A stretch of DNA of 64,000 nucleotides, from positions 4,681,501 to 4,745,500 of the forward strand of contig NZ_CP146100.1 of NCBI RefSeq assembly GCF_037023755.1, in the 5' to 3' direction. The notes under the pieces are model-generated. The model searched no databases. It was not told the origin of the DNA and worked only from the letters and a program-made list of their open reading frames with translations. Both the position numbers and the translations under genes were made by a program. Shown piece after piece: positions 44,138 to 52,613 of this stretch. Position 1 is the stretch's first letter; every line of letters begins with the position of its first letter. The stretch comes from Saccharopolyspora sp. SCSIO 74807. GTDB lineage: Bacteria; Actinomycetota; Actinomycetes; Mycobacteriales; Pseudonocardiaceae.

Positions 44138-44175
44138 CCTGCGTCAAGCAGCTGATGCTCCTCAGCGAACGCAGG
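44138..44175 (+). terminator. Two-step hairpin between HPr and GH32 genes
   Basis: CCTGCGT (44138-44144) pairs with ACGCAGG (44169-44175), and inside it GCTGA pairs with TCAGC around TGCTCC. It begins 22 bases after the HPr stop and could end the PTS transcript or tune read-through into the fructosidase gene. Confidence 0.4.
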
Positions 44176-44257
44176 TTCCGAGAACGCGCGGTGATGTCGG
44201 CCGAGTCCCAACCGCAGCACAACGCTCTGATCGGAAGGCTTGATCAAGGAGGATCGA

Positions 44258-45823
44258 GTGCGCGACCAACCCGCATGGCAGCAGCGATCGGACGCTTTCA
44301 GGGCCGCAACGACACCCGGTGGCCGGGCGCTGAACCGCCGCGGTTTCCTCGTCGGCACCGGAGCCCTGCTCGGCCTGGGCCTCGCCCCGGCACCGGCTCG
44401 CGCCGCGGCGACGCCGCATTGGCGACCGGCGGTGCACTTCACCCCGGCGCGCAACTGGATGAACGACCCGAACGGCCTGGTGCACCACGACGGCGAGTAC
44501 CACCTCTTCTTCCAGCACAACCCGGAAAGCACGGCGCACGCGAACCTGAGCTGGGGGCACGCGGTCAGCACCGACCTGGTCCGCTGGCAGGAGCTGGACG
44601 TCGCGCTGCGGCCGGACGAGCTCGGCGAGGTCTACTCGGGCAGCGCCGTGGTCGACCACCACGACACCAGCGGGTTCTTCGACGGCGGCGCGGGACTGGT
44701 CGCCATCTACACCAGCGCGGGCGAAACCCAGCAGCAGAGCATCGCGCACAGCGCCGACCGCGGGCGCACCTGGACCAAGTACGAGGGCAACCCGGTCATC
44801 CCGAACCCGGGCGTCGAAGACTTCCGCGACCCGAAGGTCTTCTGGCACGAGCGGTCCGCGCAGTGGATCCTGCTGCTCGCGGCCGGGGACCGCATCGTGT
44901 TCTACGGCTCGCCGAACCTCCGGGAATGGCACCGGCTCAGCGAGTTCGGCGCCGCAGAAGGCGCGCACGGCGGCGTGTGGGAGTGCCCGGACCTGTTCGA
45001 GCTGCCAATGGACGGTGATCCGGCGGACACGCGGTGGGTGCTGATCGTCAGCATCAACCCCGGCGGTCCCGCCGGCGGTTCGGCGACGCAGTACTTCCTC
45101 GGCGACTTCGACGGGACGACCTTTTCCGCGCAGGGCCCGGCCGACGGGGTGCGCTGGGCGGAGCGGGGAGCCGACTTTTACGCTCCGCAGTCCTTTTCGG
45201 ACGTTCCAGCCGCGGATGGCAGGCGGCTGTTGATCGGCTGGCTGAGCAACTGGGACTACGCCGAGCAGGTGCCCACGGATCCCTGGCGCGGAGCGATGAC
45301 CGTGCCGCGGCAGGTCGGCCTCACCGCGACCGCTTCCGGGGTGCTGCTGACCCAGCAGCCGGTCGCCGAGCTGGAGTCCCGGCGTGCGGGGGTGCGGCGA
45401 TGGCGAGGCGTCCTCGGCGAATCGGCGCCGGAGTTCACCGGAACCGCGCTCGACGTCGTCGCCGAGTTCCGGCTCGGGACGGCGAGCGCGTTCGGGTTCG
45501 ACGTGTTCGCCGGCGGTGGACGGCGCACCCGAGTGGGCTACGACGCGGATGCGGGCGAGCTCTTCGTCGATCGCACGCAGTCCGGATCGGCACCGGTCGG
45601 CCCCACGTTCCCGGCACGGCACGGCACGCCGCTGGACCCGGCGGGCGAGGTGCTGCGGATCCGGTTGCTCGCGGACCGCTGCTGCGTGGAGGTGTTCGGG
45701 GACCGGGGGCAGGCGGTGCTCACCGACCTGGTGCTGCCGGATGCGGGTGCGGACCGCCTGTGCTTGTTCTCCGATGGAGGCCGGGTCGAGGTCATCTCGC
45801 TGGAAGTGCACGAACTCGCTTGA
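44258..45823 (+). CDS. Secreted GH32 beta-fructosidase (levanase/inulinase/invertase)
   Basis: A 521-residue GH32 hydrolase. The N terminus has a Tat signal: RR at residues 27-28 in NRRGFLVG, a hydrophobic run and APARAAA. The five-blade propeller carries the nucleophile Asp70 in WMNDPNG, the FRDPK transition-state motif and the acid Glu in WECPDLF. A C-terminal beta-sandwich follows. It would release fructose from levan, inulin or sucrose outside the cell, feeding the PTS upstream. GTG 44258 has AAGGAGG five bases before it. The Tat route suggests export in a folded state. Confidence 0.93.
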   Translation: MRDQPAWQQRSDAFRAATTPGGRALNRRGFLVGTGALLGLGLAPAPARAAATPHWRPAVHFTPARNWMNDPNGLVHHDGEYHLFFQHNPESTAHANLSWGHAVSTDLVRWQELDVALRPDELGEVYSGSAVVDHHDTSGFFDGGAGLVAIYTSAGETQQQSIAHSADRGRTWTKYEGNPVIPNPGVEDFRDPKVFWHERSAQWILLLAAGDRIVFYGSPNLREWHRLSEFGAAEGAHGGVWECPDLFELPMDGDPADTRWVLIVSINPGGPAGGSATQYFLGDFDGTTFSAQGPADGVRWAERGADFYAPQSFSDVPAADGRRLLIGWLSNWDYAEQVPTDPWRGAMTVPRQVGLTATASGVLLTQQPVAELESRRAGVRRWRGVLGESAPEFTGTALDVVAEFRLGTASAFGFDVFAGGGRRTRVGYDADAGELFVDRTQSGSAPVGPTFPARHGTPLDPAGEVLRIRLLADRCCVEVFGDRGQAVLTDLVLPDAGADRLCLFSDGGRVEVISLEVHELA

Positions 45824-45949
45824 CGAGACGGTTTCGCCGCCCGGCGCCCGCCGAACCGGGAACTGCGCCGCGAACCCGGTATTGACTGAACCCGTGACAG
45901 AGTGTTGGCTCTCCGGCTGTTCGTGCCGGCCCAGGACAAAGGTGTCTCC

Positions 45950-48607
45950 ATGCGACTGACGCGCTTCGGGGGAGTGTTCGGCGGCACCGTGCTGGCGATC
46001 GCGACCACGGTGGCCCCCACTCCGATGCAAGCCGTTCCGGCCCAGCCGCCCGCCGATTGCGCCGCCGGGCCGGGGTGGGAGCTGTCCACCGGCGAGTTCG
46101 ACAACACCTACACCCGGCACGCCTTCGTCGGCAACGGCTACCTCGGGCAGCGGGTTCCGCCCGCCGGGATGGGCTACATGGCCACCGGCGAGGAGACCGG
46201 GTATCCGCTGAAGACGCCGCGGCTCGACGGTGCTTTCGTCGCCGGGCTCTACGGGCTCGCGCCGACGGACCAGACGCCGAAGGACCGGCACTCGATCGCG
46301 GCGATCCCGACCTGGTCGACGCTCGGTGTCGGCGTCGGCGACCAGGAATACGGCGCATACACGCCGCCGGAGCAGATCTCGCACTACCGGCAGACCCTCA
46401 ACGTCCGATGTGGACTGCTGCGCACCGAGCTGACCTGGACCGCCCCGGACGGCCGGGCCACCGACCTGGTCTACGAGGTGGTGGCCGACCGCGCGCACGA
46501 GCGCGTGGGCGCGGTGCGGGTCCGGATGACCCCGCGCTGGGACGGCCAGGCGCGGGTCACCGACGCGATCGACGGCGCAGGCGCGCGCCGGATGCAGCCG
46601 ACCGGTGGTGACGCGAACGGCGACACGGTCCGGGTCGGGTTCTCCACCGACGGTGTCGGCGCCAAGGGGACCGTGGCGTCGACGCTGCGGCCGGGCTCGG
46701 GCGTCGACGTCACCGAGCACCGGCGCAGCGTCGACGGGCTGACCGCCGAGCACACCGTGGATTTCCCCGTCGAACAGGGCGAAACCTACGAGCTCGGCAA
46801 GTTCGTCGGAGTCGACACCTCGCCGCAGCACGCCACTTCGGCCGTGTCGGCCTCGCACGACGCCGCCCGCCGCGGCTGGCAGGACCTGTTCAGCGAGCAC
46901 GTCCAGCGGTGGCTGCGGCTGTGGGACAGCGACATCCGCGTCCCGGGGCGCCCGGACCTGCAGAACTCGTTGCGCTCGACGCAGTACGCGCTGCTGTCGA
47001 GCGTGCGCGAAGGGCAGGACACCAGCATCCCGCCCGCCGGGCTCAGCAGCGACAACTACGCGGGCCTGATCTTCTGGGACACCGAGCTGTGGATGTACCC
47101 GAGCCTGCTGCTGCAACACCCGGAACTGGCCAAATCGGTGGTCGAGTACCGCGAGAAGACGCTGCCCGCCGCGCGCGCCAACGCGGCCGCTCTCGGCCAG
47201 CGCGGCGCCTTCTACCCGTGGACCAGCGCGGACACCGGTGATCTGGAGAAGGACTGCCACAGCTGGGATCCGCCGCACTGCCGGACGCAGAACCACCTGC
47301 AAAGCGACGTGGCGCTGGCGGCGTGGCAGTACTACCTGGCCACCGGTGACCGGCAGTGGCTGCGCGAGCACGGGTGGCCGGTGCTGCAGAGCATCGCGGA
47401 GTACTGGACCGGCCGGGTCACCCCGAACCCGGACGGCAGCTACTCGATCAACAACGTCGCCGGGCCCGACGAATACAGCAACGGCGTCAACGACGGGGTT
47501 TTCACCAACGCCGGAGCGGCCACCGCGCTGCGCCAGGCGGCGGAAGCCGCTCGCGTGCTGGGCGGGCAGGCACCCCCGCAGTGGACCGAGATCGCCGACA
47601 AGCTGCGCATCCCGTTCGACCCGCAGCAGCAGGTGTTCCAGCAGTACGACGGCTACCAGGGGGGCAAGATCAAGCAGGCCGACACGGTGCTGCTGCAATA
47701 CCCGCTGGAATGGCCGATGTCGCCGGAGGCGGCGGCGAACACGCTGGACTACTACGCGCCGCGCACCGATCCGGACGGCCCGGCGATGACCGACGCGGTG
47801 CACGCGATCGACGCCGCCGCGGCAGGCGAACCCGGCTGCGCCACCAACACCTACCTGAACCGCTCGATCCGGCCGTTCGTGCGGGAACCGTTCGCGCAGT
47901 TCTCCGAGGCGCGCGGGGATCAGGCGGGGGAGGGCGCCGGTGCGCCCGCGCTGAACTTCCTGACCGGAGGCGGCGGGTATTCGCAGGTGTTCACCTTCGG
48001 GCTGACCGGCCTGCGCTGGCGCGCGGACGGCGTCGCGCTCGACCCGATGCTGCCGCCGCAGCTGCCGCGAGGCGTCGAGCTGACCGAATTGCATTGGCAG
48101 GGCAGGACTTTCGACGTCCGCGTCGGCCCGGAGACGAGCACCGTCGAACTCCGCGGGGGAGAGCCGTTCACGGTGCACGCGCCCGACGGTGCGCACGTCG
48201 TGAGCGAGGCGGCGCCGCTGAGCCTCAAGACCCGCCGCCCGGACCGTGCTCCGACCGACGACCTCGCCCGCTGCAAGACCGCGACCGCCACGTCCGAGGA
48301 CGCGGGCAAGTACGCCGAAGCCGCGGTCGACGGCAGCCCCGCCACGACGTGGGAACTGGACGCCACCGGCCCGGGATCGCTGACCGTCGATCTCGGCGCA
48401 CCGCAGCAGATCTCCCGCATAACGCCACAGTGGACGGACACGAAGCCGGTGTCGTCGCGCCTGCTGACCTCTGTGGACGGTGTGCACTTCCGGGAAGCCG
48501 CGCCGGAAATGCCGGAAGGCCGCACGGCGCGGTTCGTCCGCGTCGAGCTCACCAACCCGGAAGGCGAGGGCAACGCGGGCCTGCGGGAGGTGACGGTGCA
48601 GCCGTGA
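45950..48607 (+). CDS. Secreted GH65 family hydrolase with F5/8C-type C-terminal domain
   Basis: An 885-residue protein with a Sec signal (1-31). An N-terminal super-sandwich runs to about 300, then an (alpha/alpha)6 barrel follows with FWDTELWMYPSLLLQHPE and the catalytic acid Glu508 in AGPDEYSNGVNDG. Residues 765-885 form a discoidin-like domain (EAAVDGSPATTWELD, FVRVELTNPEGEG). GH65 contains acid trehalases and disaccharide phosphorylases; export favours a hydrolase of trehalose, kojibiose or a similar alpha-glucoside. It is followed by a convergent LacI gene. It may share the GH32 transcript. Confidence 0.88.
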   Translation: MRLTRFGGVFGGTVLAIATTVAPTPMQAVPAQPPADCAAGPGWELSTGEFDNTYTRHAFVGNGYLGQRVPPAGMGYMATGEETGYPLKTPRLDGAFVAGLYGLAPTDQTPKDRHSIAAIPTWSTLGVGVGDQEYGAYTPPEQISHYRQTLNVRCGLLRTELTWTAPDGRATDLVYEVVADRAHERVGAVRVRMTPRWDGQARVTDAIDGAGARRMQPTGGDANGDTVRVGFSTDGVGAKGTVASTLRPGSGVDVTEHRRSVDGLTAEHTVDFPVEQGETYELGKFVGVDTSPQHATSAVSASHDAARRGWQDLFSEHVQRWLRLWDSDIRVPGRPDLQNSLRSTQYALLSSVREGQDTSIPPAGLSSDNYAGLIFWDTELWMYPSLLLQHPELAKSVVEYREKTLPAARANAAALGQRGAFYPWTSADTGDLEKDCHSWDPPHCRTQNHLQSDVALAAWQYYLATGDRQWLREHGWPVLQSIAEYWTGRVTPNPDGSYSINNVAGPDEYSNGVNDGVFTNAGAATALRQAAEAARVLGGQAPPQWTEIADKLRIPFDPQQQVFQQYDGYQGGKIKQADTVLLQYPLEWPMSPEAAANTLDYYAPRTDPDGPAMTDAVHAIDAAAAGEPGCATNTYLNRSIRPFVREPFAQFSEARGDQAGEGAGAPALNFLTGGGGYSQVFTFGLTGLRWRADGVALDPMLPPQLPRGVELTELHWQGRTFDVRVGPETSTVELRGGEPFTVHAPDGAHVVSEAAPLSLKTRRPDRAPTDDLARCKTATATSEDAGKYAEAAVDGSPATTWELDATGPGSLTVDLGAPQQISRITPQWTDTKPVSSRLLTSVDGVHFREAAPEMPEGRTARFVRVELTNPEGEGNAGLREVTVQP

Positions 48608-48634
48608 CCCGGAGATTCCGTCCACGAAGGACCT

Positions 48635-49630
48635 TCACTCCCGCGGCGGTCCCGTGGTGTCCCGCACGACCAGGCGCGTCGGCACCACCACGTCCTGCCC
48701 GGACGGTTCCTCTCCCTCGGTGGTCGCGAGTTCGACCGCGGTCCGGGCCAGCCGGGCCGCGTCCTGGCTCACCGAAGTGAGCCGGACCGTCGCCAGCGCG
48801 GCGGTCCGGGTGTCGTCGTAGCCGACGACGGAAACCTCGCCGGGCACCGCGATTCCCCGCGAACGCAGGGTCAGCAGCAGGCCGAGCGCGATCATGTCGT
48901 TGTGCGCGAGCACCGCCGTGGGCGGGCCGCCCTGCGCGAGCAGGTGCTCCGCGATCCCGATCCCGGATTCCTCGGTGGGTGCACCGCCGATGACCCGGGG
49001 CTCGAGTCCGCGCGTTCGCATCGCCTCGGCGTACGCCGCGCGGCGGACCGCGCTCATGGCGCAGTCCCCGCCGTCGGCGTAGGCGATGTCGCGATGGCCC
49101 AGCGAGACGAGGTGCTCGACGGCGTCGGTGATGCCCTGCTGATCGTCGGCGCGCACCGAATCCGCCCGGCCCGCCCGCAGTTGCGAGCCGATGGTGACCA
49201 CTGATGCCCGAGTGGTCAGCTCGGCCAGCTGCCGCTCGGACAGCGCCGGGCTGATCAGCAGCAGCGTGCGGGCCCGGTCCCGCAACAGGCTCTCGGCGGC
49301 GTCGGTCTCCGAGCGGGTCGCGGTCGCCGCGCTGAGCACGAGGTCGTGCTCGCAGCCGTCCGCGGCGCGGTAGAGGTTGTCCACCACGTCGGTGTGGAAG
49401 GGCTGGTCCAGGGCGAAGGTCACGCCCAGCACCCGCGGCTGCTGCCTGCGCAGCAGGCTGGCTTGCCGGTCGGCGCGGAAGCCGAGCCGTCGCGCGGCTT
49501 CCAGGATGCGTTCCCTGGTCGGCTCCGAGACGCCGGAAGCGCCGCGCAGCGCGACCGAGGCCGAGGAGACCGAGGTCCCGGCGGCGCGGGCGACGTCCAC
49601 GATCGTCGCCCGGCCGGAGTTGGTGGGCAC
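48635..49630 (-). CDS. LacI family regulator
   Basis: A 331-residue LacI repressor. The N-terminal helix-turn-helix is TIVDVARAAGTSVSSASVALRG and the hinge is ERILEAARRLGFRADRQAS. The periplasmic-binding-like domain follows, with AVLAHNDMIALGLLLTLRSRGIAVPGEVSVVGYDD near its end (quoted only as the HNDMIALG and VSVVGYDD motifs). GTG 49630 has CAGGAGG upstream. It is divergent from the Gfo/Idh and isomerase genes, with a perfect LacI-type operator between. The effector sugar is unknown. Confidence 0.92.
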   Translation of the reverse strand: MPTNSGRATIVDVARAAGTSVSSASVALRGASGVSEPTRERILEAARRLGFRADRQASLLRRQQPRVLGVTFALDQPFHTDVVDNLYRAADGCEHDLVLSAATATRSETDAAESLLRDRARTLLLISPALSERQLAELTTRASVVTIGSQLRAGRADSVRADDQQGITDAVEHLVSLGHRDIAYADGGDCAMSAVRRAAYAEAMRTRGLEPRVIGGAPTEESGIGIAEHLLAQGGPPTAVLAHNDMIALGLLLTLRSRGIAVPGEVSVVGYDDTRTAALATVRLTSVSQDAARLARTAVELATTEGEEPSGQDVVVPTRLVVRDTTGPPRE

Positions 49631-49679
49631 TTGGCTGACCTCCTGTGTGCGGAGCCCCCGGAGCCCCGCTGAGTATGTA

Positions 49680-49708
49680 TTGACATAAGGACCATAGCTG
49701 CCTAATGC
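49680..49708 (+). promoter_or_regulatory. Promoter of the Gfo/Idh-isomerase operon
   Basis: TTGACA (49680-49685), 17-base spacer, TAATGC (49703-49708). The LacI-type palindrome starts 14 bases further on, so bound repressor would block elongation or open complex formation. Confidence 0.6.
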
Positions 49709-49722
49709 CCGCCGTCGCAGGT

Positions 49723-49740
49723 TACCGAAACGTTTCGGTA
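49723..49740. promoter_or_regulatory. LacI-family operator, perfect 18-base palindrome
   Basis: TACCGAAACGTTTCGGTA, with the central CG usual for LacI/GalR operators. It lies between the divergent LacI and Gfo/Idh genes and probably represses the latter and the regulator itself. Confidence 0.8.
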
Positions 49741-49820
49741 GAACTCTTCCCGCTCCCGCACCTCCCCGACTCCGGTCGCCCCTCCGGGCCCGGCCTCGGG
49801 CGACGAGAGGACTCCACCCG

Positions 49821-51002
49821 ATGTCCGAGCAACCGCTGTCGGTCGCCGTGATCGGCGCCGGCATGGCCGGGCGCAGCCACGCGGCCGGTTATCGGCAGGT
49901 CAACACGGTTTTCGGCGCGGGGCTGCCGCCGGTGCGGCTGGCCGCGATCGCCGACGCCGACCCCGATCTCGCCGCCGACGCTGCCCGCCGCTACGGCTAC
50001 GAGCGGGCGGTCTCCGGCTGGGAGACGATCGCCGCGGACCCGTCGATCGACGCGGTCAGCATCGTCGTCGGCAACGACCTGCACCGGCCGATCGCCGAAG
50101 AGCTGATCCGCGCGGGCAAGCACGTGCTGTGCGAGAAGCCGCTGGCCGGTTCGATCGCCGACGCGGAGGCGATGGTGGCCGCCGAACGAGCCGGCGACGT
50201 GGTGACCTCGGTCGGCTACACCTACCGCCGCTCACCGGCGCTCGCCGCGATCCGCGGGCACGTGCGCGACGGCGAACTGGGCGAGCTGAGCCTGTTCAAC
50301 GGCCGCTACTGGGCCGACTACGCCGCCGACCCGCGCGGTCCGCTTAGCTGGCGGTTCAAGGGCGGCCCCGGCAGCGGCGCGCTCGGCGACCTCGGGGCGC
50401 ACCTCATCGACGTCGCCGAGCACGTCTGCGGCCCGATCTCGTCGGTCACCGGCGGGCTGCTGTCCACGCAGATCCCGCAGCGGCCGGTTCCGCTCGGCCC
50501 GGTGGTCGGGCACGAACCGGCTCCGGTCGGTGCCGAGCTGGGAGAGGTCGGCAACGAGGACACCGCGGCGTTCACCGCGCGGTTCGGCTCCGGGATCACC
50601 GGCTCGTTCTCCGTTTCGCGCACCGCGTTCGGAATGCCCAACGGGCTGGCCGTCGATGCCTGCGGGGTGTCCGGGCGGGCGTCGTTCGACTGGCACCGCC
50701 CGGCGGAGTACACCTTCGACGACGCGCAGCCCGAAGCGCGCACCCGCGGTGCCCGGCAGGTCATCGCCGGGCCGCAGCTGCCCTACTTCGCGGGCGGCTA
50801 CCCGATGCAGGCGCCGGGCAACGGCGGCGGCAACGCGGAGATGTTCGTTTACCAGTGCCGCGCGTTCCTCGATCAGATCGCGGGCATCGCCGACCCGCTG
50901 CCCGCGTGCGCCACCTTCGCCGACGCCCTGCACACCATGAACGTGATCCGCGCCGTCGTGCGTTCCGCCGAGGACGGCGGCGCCGCGGTCGAGGTCGCCT
51001 GA
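49821..51002 (+). CDS. Gfo/Idh/MocA family oxidoreductase
   Basis: A 393-residue NAD(P)-dependent sugar dehydrogenase. The Rossmann loop is VIGAGMAGRSHAAGY and EKPLAG carries the conserved Lys. The C-terminal part has GALGDLGAHLIDVAEHV with the substrate-binding His. The substrate is probably a sugar or inositol-like polyol that also induces the LacI regulator. It is followed 15 bases later by a sugar isomerase, a common pair in inositol- and sugar-degrading operons. Confidence 0.92.
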   Translation: MSEQPLSVAVIGAGMAGRSHAAGYRQVNTVFGAGLPPVRLAAIADADPDLAADAARRYGYERAVSGWETIAADPSIDAVSIVVGNDLHRPIAEELIRAGKHVLCEKPLAGSIADAEAMVAAERAGDVVTSVGYTYRRSPALAAIRGHVRDGELGELSLFNGRYWADYAADPRGPLSWRFKGGPGSGALGDLGAHLIDVAEHVCGPISSVTGGLLSTQIPQRPVPLGPVVGHEPAPVGAELGEVGNEDTAAFTARFGSGITGSFSVSRTAFGMPNGLAVDACGVSGRASFDWHRPAEYTFDDAQPEARTRGARQVIAGPQLPYFAGGYPMQAPGNGGGNAEMFVYQCRAFLDQIAGIADPLPACATFADALHTMNVIRAVVRSAEDGGAAVEVA

Positions 51003-51017
51003 ACCGGAGGTACCGCG

Positions 51018-52016
51018 ATGCCGCTGAAACTCGGTGCTTACACCGCCTGTCTGCACGACCGCCCGCTCGGAGACGTCCTCGACGTGCTCGCGGCCAACGG
51101 GTTGAGCTCGGTCGAGGTCAACACCGGTGGTTTCCTGCCAGCGCCGCACTGCCCGGTGGACCTGCTGCTGTCCTCGGAGGCCGCCAGGCGGGACTACCTG
51201 GCGGGCTTCGCCGCGCGAGGCATGGAGCTGACCGGGCTCAACTGCAACGGAAACCCGCTCAACCCGCTACCCGGCGTCGGCCCGAAGCACGCGAACGACC
51301 TGCGCCGCACCATCGAACTCGCCGGGCTGCTCGGGGTGCGCAACGTGGTGACCATGTCCGGCACTCCCGGCTCCGACCCGGCGGCGAAATACCCGTCGTG
51401 GGTGGTGAACCCGTGGGACGGCGTCTACCTGGACGTGCTGGACTACCAGTGGGGCGTGGCCGCCGAGTTCTGGACGGAGATCGACGGGCTGGCGCGGGCC
51501 CGCGACGTGCGGGTCGCGGTCGAGATGCACCCGCACAACCTGGTGTTCTCCCCGGTGACGCTGACCAGGCTGGTCGAGCTGACCGGTGCGACCAACGTCG
51601 GTGCCGAGATGGACCCTTCGCACCTGATGTGGCAGGGCATGGACGTCGCGGCCTGCATCCGCCACCTCGGGCCGCTGGTGTTCCACGCTGCGGCCAAGGA
51701 CGCCGAGATCTGCCCTGGGGCCGATGTGCGCGGCGTGCTGGACACGTCGTTCTCCCGGGTGCCGGCCGATGCGCCCGGCAAGGTCCCGACCGGTATCGGG
51801 CACTGGGCCAACGCTTGGCCGCAGGACCCGGCCTGGAAGTTCGTCGCAGTGGGCGTCGGGCACGACGTCGCGTACTGGAGCGGATTCCTGACCGCTCTGT
51901 CCGAAGTGGACCCCGACATGGCCGTCAACATCGAGCACGAGGACGCCGACTACTCCCAGCTCGACGGGCTCGGGATGGCCGCGGAGACGCTGCACGCCGC
52001 GGTGGCGAAGATGTGA
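51018..52016 (+). CDS. Sugar phosphate isomerase/epimerase (AP endonuclease 2-like TIM barrel)
   Basis: A 332-residue xylose-isomerase-like TIM barrel. It begins LGAYTACLHDRPLGDVLDVLAANGLSSVEV (in part) and includes metal-binding segments VAVEMHPHNLVFSP, GAEMDPSHLMWQGMD and FHAAAKDAEI, followed by VNIEHEDADYSQLDG. It probably isomerises or epimerises the oxidised sugar made by the preceding dehydrogenase. ATG 51018 has GGAGG upstream. Confidence 0.9.
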   Translation: MPLKLGAYTACLHDRPLGDVLDVLAANGLSSVEVNTGGFLPAPHCPVDLLLSSEAARRDYLAGFAARGMELTGLNCNGNPLNPLPGVGPKHANDLRRTIELAGLLGVRNVVTMSGTPGSDPAAKYPSWVVNPWDGVYLDVLDYQWGVAAEFWTEIDGLARARDVRVAVEMHPHNLVFSPVTLTRLVELTGATNVGAEMDPSHLMWQGMDVAACIRHLGPLVFHAAAKDAEICPGADVRGVLDTSFSRVPADAPGKVPTGIGHWANAWPQDPAWKFVAVGVGHDVAYWSGFLTALSEVDPDMAVNIEHEDADYSQLDGLGMAAETLHAAVAKM

Positions 52017-52089
52017 GGCCCGGTCCTTGCTCGTTGCCTGAAAGCTCTGCTGGGCGGCTCCGCCGCGGTGGGTTCGGATTCCGATTCGA

Positions 52090-52100
52090 TCCATTGTGGA
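52090..52100. repeat. Dispersed dyad TCCATTGTGGA, copy 4
   Basis: An 11-base near-palindrome 74 bases after the isomerase stop. The flanks resemble copy 1: TTCGA before and a T/A-A-A-G-rich run after (TAAAGGTCGG). Confidence 0.4.
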
Positions 52101-52168
52101 TAAAGGTCGGTCGCGCTTCGCGAGCATCCGATCATTCGCAGTGGTGTTCGGCGGAATACGCTGGGCTG

Positions 52169-52597
52169 ATGGACACGACCTGGGACCCTGCGGCGACCGG
52201 TGTGCTGCGCTTGCCGTCCGGACGGCTGGTGCGCGGCCGCGGGCTGCGAAATGGGTTGCCCGCCGGACCGAAACCCGACTTCGCGCTGTACCTGCGCGGG
52301 CGCAGGCCGCCGGAGACGGAGTGGGAGAGCCGCTGGCTGCGCTGGCCGGACTTCTGGTTGCCGACCGACCGCGCCGTTTTCGGCGCGGCGCTGCGGGAGG
52401 CGCTGGAGCGTTCGGAGACCGAGCGGGTCGAGATCGCCTGCGGCGCCGGGTTCGGCCGCACCGGTACGGCGCTGGCCTGCTTGGTGGCGATGGACGGGCC
52501 GTCCGAGCACGATCCGATCTCCTACGTGCGCGAGAACTACTCGAAGCGCGCCGTGGAGACGCCTTGGCAGAAGCGGTTCGTCGGCCGCTTCTCGTGA
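52169..52597 (+). CDS. Small tyrosine/dual-specificity phosphatase-like protein
   Basis: A 142-residue protein. IACGAGFGRTGTALACLVA near residues 90-108 has the CX5R(T/S) P-loop of protein tyrosine phosphatases (Cys-GAGFG-Arg-Thr). The general-acid Asp cannot be placed with confidence. It lacks a signal peptide. It could act on a phosphotyrosine, an inositol phosphate or mRNA cap-like substrate; related small proteins are common in actinomycetes. ATG 52169 has only a weak GGCGGA site. It is isolated between the sugar operon and an opposing enoyl-CoA hydratase gene. Confidence 0.7.
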   Translation: MDTTWDPAATGVLRLPSGRLVRGRGLRNGLPAGPKPDFALYLRGRRPPETEWESRWLRWPDFWLPTDRAVFGAALREALERSETERVEIACGAGFGRTGTALACLVAMDGPSEHDPISYVRENYSKRAVETPWQKRFVGRFS

Positions 52598-52613
52598 GCC
52601 GGGGCGCGTGCGC

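Noticed and set aside
44162-48625. A minus-strand open frame of nearly 1500 codons opposite the GH32 and GH65 genes
   Set aside because: It has no family motif, is rich in Arg and Gly as antisense frames in high-GC DNA are, and both plus-strand genes have clear catalytic motifs and ribosome sites.
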